A stretch of 61,321 nt of DNA, from positions 1 through 61,321 of the forward strand of contig JAKSTG010000017.1 in the NCBI GenBank assembly GCA_024402695.1, written 5' to 3'. This document shows positions 33,183 through 40,287 of the stretch, in pieces. The translations under genes were made by a program, and so were the position numbers. The notes under the pieces are model-generated. The model had not been told where the DNA came from and ran no database searches. It was given only the letters and a program-made list of their open reading frames with translations. This DNA comes from Treponema sp. Its GTDB lineage: Bacteria; Spirochaetota; Spirochaetia; Treponematales; Treponemataceae. Within the stretch, counting starts at the first letter, position 1, and every line of letters begins with the position of its first letter.

Positions 33183-34197
33183 TGGTAATTCCTGTTTCAG
33201 TAATATACTCTTCAATAAGGCGACCAAGTCGGGCATTATGTTCTTCGTTTTCTATTTCTGCAATATAACCACAAGTTCTACAAGAAGAAATACGATTTAC
33301 ATTTTCAAAATGAATTTCCATTGTCGGTAAAAATGTAAACATACATCTACCCATAAATTTAGACATATGTAAAAGATTCCATGAAAAAACTTCCTGTAAT
33401 CCGGTATGGAGTAATGAGATAAGATGAAGATTATAAATTCTGCTGTTACCAGATGATTCCAGGGTGGAAAATTTATCATAAAGAGTGTTGTCTTTAACAT
33501 ATGAAAGCATTCTTTGTTCAAAGCATTCCCAACACCCAGTCTGTTTTGGAATAATTGAAAGAAAAATCATAAATGGGCCGTCAATAAAGCCGATAAAAAT
33601 CGGGGTATCTTCAACTATTTTGTTCAGGTTTCGTATTAAATTAAGATTAATATTTTGTGTGATATATAAAACAGGACTTTGATCTAAAGAATATTTTATA
33701 AAAGAAGCTTTTTTCTGATAGGCTAGTTCATCTACACGAGAAAAATAATTTACCTGTTTCAGCTGCTCCAGTATTTCTTGTGGTACTATTTTATATTCAT
33801 ATTGATATATTTCTTTGAGCTGCTGCAATTGATTATCAATTAAATTTGAATCTGTTATTAATTGAAACTTTACTTCTTTGCCCTGAAGATTGAACTGCTG
33901 ACCTGTTAATACTCTGCATATTTCCAGGCTTTCTGAATCATCAGTAAAAATAAAATTATTTTCCAGAAGATTACCTGCAATATTCTTATCAGACGCTGAC
34001 ATTTTATTAAAATGTATTTTCTGTTCATCTTCTCTTTCATTTTTTACGGTTTCTAAGAAACTCAGAAAATTTGATTTATCATGTAAATTTGAAAACGGAA
34101 TAATTCCATCAATTGTATTCCATATTCCTTTTCTTAAATAAATATTCTCTTCATCTGTGAAATACCTGCAATCAAAAGCCAACTTATAAAAACTCAT
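33169..34197 (-). CDS. sagC: SagC-like leader-binding E1/ThiF-type cyclodehydratase partner
   Basis: A 342-residue protein. The N-terminal roughly 90 residues (YKLAFDCRYFTDEENIYLRKG onward) form the winged-helix peptide-clamp pattern that binds the precursor leader. The rest resembles the E1-like fold without an ATP site. Two CxxC pairs, CWEC (near 228) and CRTC (near 315), are the zinc ligands shared by SagC-type proteins. It delivers the precursor to the YcaO enzyme. GGAG stands 6 nt before the ATG; the previous gene (SagB-type) stops 2 nt upstream. Confidence 0.8.
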   Translation of the reverse strand: MSFYKLAFDCRYFTDEENIYLRKGIWNTIDGIIPFSNLHDKSNFLSFLETVKNEREDEQKIHFNKMSASDKNIAGNLLENNFIFTDDSESLEICRVLTGQQFNLQGKEVKFQLITDSNLIDNQLQQLKEIYQYEYKIVPQEILEQLKQVNYFSRVDELAYQKKASFIKYSLDQSPVLYITQNINLNLIRNLNKIVEDTPIFIGFIDGPFMIFLSIIPKQTGCWECFEQRMLSYVKDNTLYDKFSTLESSGNSRIYNLHLISLLHTGLQEVFSWNLLHMSKFMGRCMFTFLPTMEIHFENVNRISSCRTCGYIAEIENEEHNARLGRLIEEYITETGITNDLQ

Positions 34198-34198
34198 T

Positions 34199-35122
34199 TT
34201 ATACTCCTACTCCTAACATTGCGGTCATAATAATGTGACTGTTTAATCCATCAATCTTTAACTGTTTTTCCCCTTCTCTTTTTTTAAATCCTGCCCAGAC
34301 ACAAAAATCTAATTCCAACGCTGATGCTATTAATCCGCAGTTTTGAAGAAGACAGCCGCAATCTACATATGAAACTGCCAGAGAAAGCTCTCCGTATTTA
34401 TGTCTCTGCTGAGCAAAATCATTTATACAACAGATAAACACAGATGGAGAAAAATTTTCTATGGGAACATAGTCTCCGGTTTTACTATCATATCTTTTGG
34501 TTATAACAAATTTATCCAGTGCTACTACCGGCATATAAAACAAAAGTGAATGAGAAGCAGGCTGATAAATATATATTCCGGGATTGATTTCTTTTACGTT
34601 ATAAACAACTAAAAAAAATTTAGTTGCATACATACCGCCCCCTGATGGAGCAGTATATTTTTGTTTACTTACCTTTTTTCCGCCTAAATTTACTGTCTCG
34701 TTTTTTACGGCGCCCCTGGAGTAATAAAGAAAATCTGAAAAATCTTGCAGTGAAATGGGTTTACCAGAGTATGTTCTGGAAGAACGTCTATTTATCAATG
34801 CATCCTGCAATGTTGTTTTTATTTTTCGAGGCTTTGGCAAGAAGATTGCATCTTTCAGGATTTCTTTATATTCACTATCCATTAATGCAAGAACATTTGC
34901 TCCATTATCCATAAATTCCGCAGTCGAAACTATTGGACCCATTTTGAAACAGTTTTCATAATTTGAAAGATATAACTGTGAAATAAGCTGGTTGGAACTG
35001 AAAAACTTACCTTTTGTATATAAATCTGTCGACTCAACGCCAACATTATTACAATAAATGCTTTGGGTACTATAAAGATTTTCCGTACCCCCAATTATTT
35101 TTAATAAATCTACTTTTTTCAT
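34199..35122 (-). CDS. sagB: SagB-type FMN-dependent azoline dehydrogenase
   Basis: A 307-residue nitroreductase-fold enzyme that oxidises azolines to aromatic azoles. The family hallmark RRSSRTYSGKPISLQDFSDF (near 115-135) is followed by LYYSRG, a Gly-rich APSGGGMYATKFFLVVYNV and PGIYIYQPASHSLLFY, and a C-terminal region with CGLIASALELDFCVWAGF for FMN binding. I chose ATG 35122; the frame is open to 35173, but that would include the 30-nt hairpin between it and the precursor gene. GAGAGAG lies just upstream. Confidence 0.88.
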   Translation of the reverse strand: MKKVDLLKIIGGTENLYSTQSIYCNNVGVESTDLYTKGKFFSSNQLISQLYLSNYENCFKMGPIVSTAEFMDNGANVLALMDSEYKEILKDAIFLPKPRKIKTTLQDALINRRSSRTYSGKPISLQDFSDFLYYSRGAVKNETVNLGGKKVSKQKYTAPSGGGMYATKFFLVVYNVKEINPGIYIYQPASHSLLFYMPVVALDKFVITKRYDSKTGDYVPIENFSPSVFICCINDFAQQRHKYGELSLAVSYVDCGCLLQNCGLIASALELDFCVWAGFKKREGEKQLKIDGLNSHIIMTAMLGVGV

Positions 35123-35136
35123 AACTCTCTCATCGC

Positions 35137-35166
35137 GTGCAGTAATTTGTTTCCAAATTACTGCAC
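35137..35166 (-). terminator. Hairpin between precursor and sagB genes
   Basis: A perfect 13-bp stem with a 4-nt loop that reads GAAA on the minus strand, a stable GNRA tetraloop. It lies 25 nt after the precursor stop and 14 nt before the sagB start. There is no T-run after it, so it is more likely a partial terminator, or an mRNA-stabilising or processing element, than a full stop. In streptococcal sag operons a terminator between sagA and sagB lets the precursor be made in excess, and the position here is the same. Confidence 0.65.
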
Positions 35167-35190
35167 TAATCACTAATCATTCATTTTCTT

Positions 35191-35301
35191 TTAGAAATTG
35201 AATGTTACACAACAACAGCAAGAACAACAGCAGCCTGCACCTAAAGAAAGTTCGCAAGAAAACTGATGTACTGTATCCAAAGTATTCTTTGTTACGATCA
35301 T
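35191..35301 (-). CDS. sagA: Streptolysin S-like azole peptide precursor (SagA-like)
   Basis: A 36-residue peptide, shorter than most gene callers report. Its leader of about 20 residues includes HQFSCEL, which fits the FxxxB leader-binding motif of this family. The C-terminal part reads GAGCCCSCCCCVTFNF: seven Cys and one Ser in eight positions, the same CCCSCCCC block as in known SagA and ClosA type precursors. All eight plus the Thr could become thiazole or oxazole rings. GGAG stands 8 nt before the ATG. It lies immediately upstream of SagB-, SagC- and SagD-type genes. Its core is shorter than streptolysin S, with no Gly/Ser-rich tail. The codons were read twice from the sequence. Confidence 0.88.
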   Translation of the reverse strand: MIVTKNTLDTVHQFSCELSLGAGCCCSCCCCVTFNF

Positions 35302-35403
35302 ACTATCTCTCCTATTTTTGAATTTTGTATTCGAACACAGGTAGATATTACATCCTTATTTAGAAAAATTTACATTTTAGTAGACAAGAGGTTTCTTTTC
35401 GTG

Positions 35404-35412
35404 ATGAACGGT
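35404..35412 (-). promoter_or_regulatory. Candidate LytTR binding site
   Basis: The minus strand reads ACCGTTCAT, which fits the LytTR-box consensus (W-M-M-GTT-N-R-K) at every position. It lies between the divergent precursor and LytTR genes, about 100 nt upstream of the precursor start. Below it on the minus strand, TTGTCT and TCTAAA, 17 bp apart, could be the -35 and -10. LytTR proteins usually bind two such boxes about one turn apart, and no convincing second one was found. Confidence 0.35.
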
Positions 35413-35421
35413 AGAATATTT

Positions 35422-35430
35422 TGTGATAAT
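35422..35430 (+). promoter_or_regulatory. Extended -10 element of the LytTR gene
   Basis: TGT followed by GATAAT ends 8 nt before the ATG at 35439, and no Shine-Dalgarno sequence is present. The transcript would start at or next to the ATG, so the regulator is probably translated from a leaderless mRNA. Confidence 0.5.
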
Positions 35431-35438
35431 ATAAGTCA

Positions 35439-35927
35439 ATGATAAAAGTTTCCCTAAAAATTATTCCTGAAATTATAAATACGGAAGTCCAGATTCTGTG
35501 TTCTGAAGAATCTACTCAAATAAAGGAATTAAGCAATACAATAAATCATCTGATTAACTATGATTCAATAAAAATTCCTTGTTATGATGGATTTAATATT
35601 GTGACTATACCATTAAATGAAATTACTCATTTTTTTTCCATGGATAAAAAAGTTTATGCAGCCTGTAATCAAGACACTTATGAAGTTAAAAAACGTTTAT
35701 ATGAACTTGAAGAATATTTGACCATAAAACAGTTCACTCAGTTTATCCGTGTATCAAAAAATGCTGTTGTAAACTTTGATTATGTCAAAAAAATCGATAT
35801 TACTTTTAAAGGCTCTATTTTTTTATTTTTGAATAATGATTTCAAAATTCCTATATCACGTCGCTTTTATTCAAAAATCAAAGACTATATAAACTCAACC
35901 CTTATCAACCTGGAGAATATGGAATGA
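35439..35927 (+). CDS. LytTR-domain transcriptional regulator
   Basis: A 162-residue DNA-binding protein with no receiver domain. Residues 1-50 are a short helical N-terminus, and about 52-158 form a LytTR domain: GFNIVTIPLNEITHFFSMDKK, YEVKKRLYELEEYL, FIRVSKNAVVNFDYVKKID and FKIPISRRFYSKIKDYI. The pattern 'F-R-x-S-K-x-x-x-x-N' and 'P-I-S-R' are hallmarks of the family. It overlaps the next gene by 4 nt, forming the LytTR-DUF3021 pair common in Firmicutes, where the membrane protein modulates the regulator. It is divergent from the toxin operon, so it very likely controls it. Confidence 0.85.
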   Translation: MIKVSLKIIPEIINTEVQILCSEESTQIKELSNTINHLINYDSIKIPCYDGFNIVTIPLNEITHFFSMDKKVYAACNQDTYEVKKRLYELEEYLTIKQFTQFIRVSKNAVVNFDYVKKIDITFKGSIFLFLNNDFKIPISRRFYSKIKDYINSTLINLENME

Positions 35928-36391
35928 TTAAAAAAATTTTAAGATGGTGTACAAAAGGCCTTGTTCTCTCTGAAATAATGATTTTGAATTTCTTTATCTT
36001 ACTTTCTATTTTGTCAAAGTCAGATCAGATTATCCTTATCTCTCCGGATCTGCTTACTAAATTTAACTCACCGTTAAAAGCTTTCCTGTTTCAATATATT
36101 TCTATAGCCTTTGCAGGAATTTTATTTGGGCTTGCAAATTATATTTTTTCTGTCGATGCTATTCCGCGTTTACTTCAGTTTGTATTACATTTTTTGTCTA
36201 TCTTTTTTATCTGGACAATTCTAAGTCTGTTGTGTCACTGGATAAATTTTGGTTTTACTTTTCTTTTATATTTTCTAATTTTCTTCATTTTATATTTAGT
36301 TGTTTATTTTATTTTATTAACTATCGAAAAAATAAATATTGCGAAAGTAAACAAGAAAATTAACTATATAAATTCTAAAAAGAGAACATAG
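35924..36391 (+). CDS. DUF3021-type four-helix membrane protein
   Basis: A 155-residue protein with four hydrophobic helices (LVLSEIMILNFFILLSIL, AFLFQYISIAFAGILFGLANYIF, FVLHFLSIFFIWTILSLLC, TFLLYFLIFFILYLVVYFILLTI) and a Lys-rich tail. Size, topology and the 4-nt overlap with a LytTR gene identify it as the DUF3021 partner. In known pairs the membrane protein restrains or signals to the LytTR protein. It is the last gene of the AT-rich island on this side. Confidence 0.75.
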   Translation: MIKKILRWCTKGLVLSEIMILNFFILLSILSKSDQIILISPDLLTKFNSPLKAFLFQYISIAFAGILFGLANYIFSVDAIPRLLQFVLHFLSIFFIWTILSLLCHWINFGFTFLLYFLIFFILYLVVYFILLTIEKINIAKVNKKINYINSKKRT

Positions 36392-36394
36392 TAT

Positions 36395-37414
36395 TTATTT
36401 TATCTGATAAGTGACCAGATCTCCGTTTTTTGTTTTGCCTTCACAAATATGAATCTCACAAATAACGGAACCGTCATCCATAAGATAATCAAGAACATAA
36501 ACTGTGCCTGGTTTCAGAAGCATGGGATAATTTGACTGTGGAAGATAATTCAAAGTCTTTTTATATTTCTTTCCAAAACTTTTCAAAGCTTCGATGTCTG
36601 TATCAATCAGTTCATAAAAACTTCTGGAAACAAAATTTTTAAATCCAACCAGGGACTGTGTACCATAATAAGCGGCGTAAAAATTATGTCCGTTAAATCG
36701 CAGGATTACATATTCAAATGGCTCGCTCAACCAGCCAAGATTCGTCAAATCAATCTCTTTGTAATGAATCCCATTTTTTTCAAGATTCATTCCAAGGGTA
36801 GGAATTGTTCCAAGACGTTTTTTGTCTTTTGAAGTATGTTCACTACCGAAGATTCCAAAAACATCTTTCCCATTTATCGATTCATATTCGCGAATGAAAT
36901 TTTCTGTAAGACATTTTTCACGATATTTATCCTTTGAACCTTTTTTCAAAGTATATTTCATCCCCTGCTCCATATTCTCTGACGCAATAAGATACTCATT
37001 TGTATCAGTCAGATTATTATGTTCCAGGAAGTTCATATAAATCTTTCCGTTTGTTTCATACTGATGCTCAACATCAATTCCATGAAAAACAGTTTCAGGA
37101 AACTCTTCTTTAAATGTATGAAGATAATTATAAGTGACTTCTTCACCCATCAAAGTTCCTTTCCAGTTTGAAAAAACTGTATCAAGAACAATATCTTCAC
37201 CTGTCTGAATCCAGAAGTTCAGAAGTTCTGCTGTGTTATGGCCTACTTCCATAAAGTAATGACGCCCACCCGCATTATAAAACTTTCTGTAAAGATTCAA
37301 TTCTTCTTTATAGATATCATCAATTCCGTGGATTTCGCCAACAAGAGTAACTTCTGAAGATGCAGAAAAAACGATTCCGAGAAACAGAATTAGAAGACTG
37401 ATAAACTTTTTCAT
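36395..37414 (-). CDS. Exported EreA/ChaN-TIKI superfamily-like protein
   Basis: A protein of about 339 residues with a signal peptide (FISLLILFLGIVFSASS). The mature protein opens with VTLVGEIHGIDDIYKEELNLY, the GE-x-H motif near the start of the erythromycin esterase-like/ChaN/TraB-TIKI group, and later has YFMEVGHNTAELLNFW and GIFGSEHTSKDKKRLG, which supply the expected second Glu-rich and His motifs. Members include metal-dependent hydrolases and heme-binding lipoproteins. The function here is unknown. The ATG at 37414 starts the signal peptide; three codons upstream are open. Confidence 0.6.
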   Translation of the reverse strand: MKKFISLLILFLGIVFSASSEVTLVGEIHGIDDIYKEELNLYRKFYNAGGRHYFMEVGHNTAELLNFWIQTGEDIVLDTVFSNWKGTLMGEEVTYNYLHTFKEEFPETVFHGIDVEHQYETNGKIYMNFLEHNNLTDTNEYLIASENMEQGMKYTLKKGSKDKYREKCLTENFIREYESINGKDVFGIFGSEHTSKDKKRLGTIPTLGMNLEKNGIHYKEIDLTNLGWLSEPFEYVILRFNGHNFYAAYYGTQSLVGFKNFVSRSFYELIDTDIEALKSFGKKYKKTLNYLPQSNYPMLLKPGTVYVLDYLMDDGSVICEIHICEGKTKNGDLVTYQIK

Positions 37415-37474
37415 ATATACCAATTATAACAAGTTTTAAATATTTGTAATACAGAGTAAGAAATCTGTTCGTTT

Positions 37475-38401
37475 TTAAAACAGCCTTCCCTGCTCATCAC
37501 GCCAGCTTTCCTGAACTGCATCAACAACATTATCATCAGCCATTATGTATCCAACAAGAAGCGGGCTTTTAGGATCATGGGAAGCTCTGTTTCTTTTTAC
37601 GGCATCCATATCATTGTTCGCATAACAATACCGGCAGAAATGGCTGCAGGTATCATAATGCCCTATGTCCGACACAAGAAGACAGGCACATTCTTTTCTT
37701 CCTGATTTTTTCACGGGAGATTTCAAACCGTAACCGCAAGCTCTTTCATAAACTGGCAGCGTCATGCACCCCGAACAATCAGCTCCAAAAGGGGCAAGAT
37801 CGTCCCCTTCACCACAAGGCTTTAGAACCATACCATGATTCCGGGCAATACAGGTCATAGCTTCGCCAAGTTCAAGCCTTTCTTCTTTTGATACTTCTCG
37901 AACTTCGGGGAAATTCCTTTTTACTTTCTCGAATAAATCAACAAAACTGATGATAACCTGATCCGTGTAGCCTTCCAATTTGGCCGCCATCTCTTCAAAA
38001 CAGGTTAAATGTAATTGCTTTGTATATACATTATCAAGAAATATAGGATCATATCGCCAGCCAACAGACTGCATTCCAAGTTTTCTGGAAAGGATTTTGA
38101 AATCTTCTATTACTTTATTTTTATCAGGTACACCGGGTTCAATATCTTTTCCGTATGGTGTTATGGTCACAAACCAGAACTGCTTGAACGGTTCCAGAAG
38201 ATCCAGATGCGAAATCATAGGTCCCGGATTTTTTGTGCAAAATGCAAGGACATCAACGACTTCAGGATCCAGACGATACCTCGTAATGTTTTTTGGATAA
38301 TAAGGATTTCTTACGCAGACGCTCCCCTCTACAAGTCGGTTACAGAACCATTCGGAGAAGAAGCCTGGAATATCCGTTCTCATTCCGGTATTAATAATCA
38401 T
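37475..38401 (-). CDS. DUF1848 family protein with Cys cluster
   Basis: A 308-residue protein matching DUF1848 at its N-terminus (MIINTGMRTDIPGFFSEWF, then VRNPYYPKNITRYRLDPEVVDVLAF-type text, TKNPGPM). The C-terminus has CSHFCRYCYAN, a CxxxCxxC cluster like that of radical SAM enzymes but placed at the end, and other Cys in DCSGC and ECACLL. It may hold an Fe-S cluster. The reaction is unknown. It starts 1 nt from the phosphatase gene end, so the two are likely co-transcribed. Confidence 0.75.
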   Translation of the reverse strand: MIINTGMRTDIPGFFSEWFCNRLVEGSVCVRNPYYPKNITRYRLDPEVVDVLAFCTKNPGPMISHLDLLEPFKQFWFVTITPYGKDIEPGVPDKNKVIEDFKILSRKLGMQSVGWRYDPIFLDNVYTKQLHLTCFEEMAAKLEGYTDQVIISFVDLFEKVKRNFPEVREVSKEERLELGEAMTCIARNHGMVLKPCGEGDDLAPFGADCSGCMTLPVYERACGYGLKSPVKKSGRKECACLLVSDIGHYDTCSHFCRYCYANNDMDAVKRNRASHDPKSPLLVGYIMADDNVVDAVQESWRDEQGRLF

Positions 38402-38402
38402 T

Positions 38403-38966
38403 CTATTTTTTTACGTCCTGAGAATCTTCCCAGCAATATTCACAGATCTCGCAGTTCTTGATTCCAAACTGTGCATATTCATCGTTGGTCATGTCGTTGA
38501 AATATGAATGAACAACGCGGCTCACTCCGTTATGAGCAACAAGAAGAAAGGTCTTTGAAGAATCAGAAGTGATTTCGTCCAGCAAGCCGTAAACTCTGTG
38601 ACAGAATTTCAGCATGCTTTCGCCGCCCTCGTAGCTTGAAACAAAAGAACGTTTTGCTTCCGTAAACTCCGGACTTCTTCTTGGAGAGGTGCCTTCCCAC
38701 TTTCCGAAGTTCTGCTCGAAAAGTCTTTTTTCTTCACGGGCCGGAACACCGGTCAATTCGGAAATAATAAGGGCTGTGTCTTTTGCACGGCTCAAAGGAG
38801 AATACAAAATCTCATCAAAAGAAATTCCTTCTGCCCTGATTTTTTCGGCGGCCTCCCTTGCCTGTTGGCGACCATAATCTGTCAGCGGACTATCTGTCGA
38901 TCCGCAGATTTTATCTTCAACATTCCAGACAGTCTGACCGTGCCGTACATAATATAAGTGTCCCAC
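38403..38966 (-). CDS. Histidine phosphatase family protein
   Basis: A 187-residue phosphoglycerate mutase-type phosphatase. It starts with LYYVRHGQTVWN (catalytic RHG), has SPLSRAKDTALIIS and ends the core with LLVAHNGVSRVV (second catalytic His). Small members dephosphorylate sugars, nucleotides such as alpha-ribazole phosphate, or 3-phosphoglycerate. The exact substrate is not told by sequence. It lies just upstream of, and probably in one transcript with, the DUF1848 gene. Confidence 0.85.
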   Translation of the reverse strand: MGHLYYVRHGQTVWNVEDKICGSTDSPLTDYGRQQAREAAEKIRAEGISFDEILYSPLSRAKDTALIISELTGVPAREEKRLFEQNFGKWEGTSPRRSPEFTEAKRSFVSSYEGGESMLKFCHRVYGLLDEITSDSSKTFLLVAHNGVSRVVHSYFNDMTNDEYAQFGIKNCEICEYCWEDSQDVKK

Positions 38967-39022
38967 TTTTTTTACCTCTTTTGATTTCCGATTATATCAT
39001 GAACAACTATCGCCTGTAACTG

Positions 39023-39031
39023 TGCTATAAT
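39023..39031 (+). promoter_or_regulatory. Extended -10 element 7 nt before the phospholipase D-like start
   Basis: TGC followed by a perfect TATAAT ends at 39031; the ATG is at 39039. The usual start of transcription would fall on the ATG, and there is no Shine-Dalgarno sequence, so the mRNA should be leaderless. Confidence 0.55.
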
Positions 39032-39038
39032 ATAACCG

Positions 39039-39575
39039 ATGGCAAACACCTGGTACGTTCAAGACGAAGACCATTACGAAAAAGTCATTGAACGAATTAA
39101 GACAGTAAAAAAATCTCTCTGGATCGGAACCGCAGATATTAAAGATTTGTATGTCAAAAGCGGAAAGCTCAAAACAAAACCCCTTCTTGAAGTTCTCTCT
39201 GACCTCGCAAAGAAAGGAGTTGAGATTCGCCTGATTCACGCAAAGGAACCGGGTCCTGCATTCCGCGAAGACTTTGACAAATACCCTGCCCTTATCGAAG
39301 GCATGGAAAGAGTCCTCTGTCCGCGAGTCCATTTTAAAATCATCGTATACGATATGGAAACCGCCTATGTTGGTTCCGCAAACCTGACTGGTGCCGGTCT
39401 TGGAATGAAGGGCGAAAACACAAGAAATTTTGAGGCGGGCATTTTAAGTAACCAGGAAGAATTTGTAAAAGCCGCCGCTAAACAATTTGATTCAGTATGG
39501 ATTGGAAGTTTCTGTAAAAAATGCAAAAGAAAGGATTTCTGCACGGACCCTATCTTAAAGATTCCCGGAAATTAA
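39039..39575 (+). CDS. Phospholipase D-like domain protein
   Basis: A 178-residue protein with a single HKD motif: HFKIIVYD followed by YVGSANLTGAGLG (near 105-125). One-HKD proteins work as dimers and include nucleases and phospholipases. A C-terminal CKKCKRKDFC, with three cysteines, may bind metal. It is the only plus-strand gene in a run of minus-strand genes and likely has its own leaderless promoter. It overlaps surE tail-to-tail by 21 nt. Confidence 0.75.
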   Translation: MANTWYVQDEDHYEKVIERIKTVKKSLWIGTADIKDLYVKSGKLKTKPLLEVLSDLAKKGVEIRLIHAKEPGPAFREDFDKYPALIEGMERVLCPRVHFKIIVYDMETAYVGSANLTGAGLGMKGENTRNFEAGILSNQEEFVKAAAKQFDSVWIGSFCKKCKRKDFCTDPILKIPGN

Positions 39576-40268
39576 AGACAGGCTTATAGAATTATTCAGA
39601 AGAGCCTTTATGTCGGAATCTTCTTCACAGTCAGAATTGAAAACACTCTTTACCGAAAATGTTTTTTCCGCTCCCCTTTCAGAAGAAACCTCAAAAGAAT
39701 CTTCAAACATTCGGCGTCTTGAAACAATACGGCCTTCAAGAATTCCTTTGCAGTCTTCTTCCCTGCATGTCGGGAAATTGATGTTCAGTATCTGACCTGG
39801 TTTGATTTCTGTCCTGAAAACTTTCTGAAAAATCTCATCAAGAAATTTGTCGGTGATTTTATATCCGTCTTTTGTTCCTTCCGAAAGAGCAACAGAAGGA
39901 ATCCCTTTTGAAGCTCCCTCGTTAGCTGCACCGAAAGTTCCCGAATACATCAGGTCGCCTCCACAGTTGTAACCGAAATTGATTCCTGAAAAAACAAAAT
40001 CTGGTTTTGAAGGAACAACCGCAGCAAGTCCGAGTCTTACACAATCAGCCGGAGTCCCGTTTATTTCATAGGCCTCAACTTCCGGAACCGGAAAATCAGA
40101 AACCTTCTTTAATGCCAGTGGATTTTTTGTAGTAATGCTTTGAGAAGCCCCGCTTCTCTGACTGTCCGGCGCCACAACAAAAACTTTCCCGTATTTTGTC
40201 AGCGCCTTACTGAGCCGTGCTATTCCTGAAGATCTTATGCCATCATCGTTTGTGATCAGAAAATTCAT
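39555..40268 (-). CDS. surE: 5'/3'-nucleotidase SurE
   Basis: A 237-residue stationary-phase nucleotidase. It opens with FLITNDDGIRSSGIARL (metal-binding Asp pair), followed by VAPDSQRSGASQSIT, NGTPADCVRLGLA, and PDFVFSGINFGYNCGGDLMYSGTFGAANEG, all SurE signatures. It removes phosphate from nucleoside monophosphates. It lies 19 nt after the unknown protein at 40288-40803 and may share its transcript. Confidence 0.92.
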   Translation of the reverse strand: MNFLITNDDGIRSSGIARLSKALTKYGKVFVVAPDSQRSGASQSITTKNPLALKKVSDFPVPEVEAYEINGTPADCVRLGLAAVVPSKPDFVFSGINFGYNCGGDLMYSGTFGAANEGASKGIPSVALSEGTKDGYKITDKFLDEIFQKVFRTEIKPGQILNINFPTCREEDCKGILEGRIVSRRRMFEDSFEVSSERGAEKTFSVKSVFNSDCEEDSDIKALLNNSISLSLISGNL

Positions 40269-40287
40269 AGCGTGTATATAGAAGAAA

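Noticed and set aside
35123..35173. Longer N-terminus for the SagB-type protein starting at 35173
   Set aside because: It would be encoded through the perfect 13-bp hairpin and lacks a ribosome site; the ATG at 35122 gives the usual family length.
35191..35260. CAA/CAG-rich plus-strand stretch as a simple repeat or Gln-rich peptide
   Set aside because: On the minus strand it is the Cys codon block of a complete small gene with start, stop and ribosome site, followed by its maturation genes.
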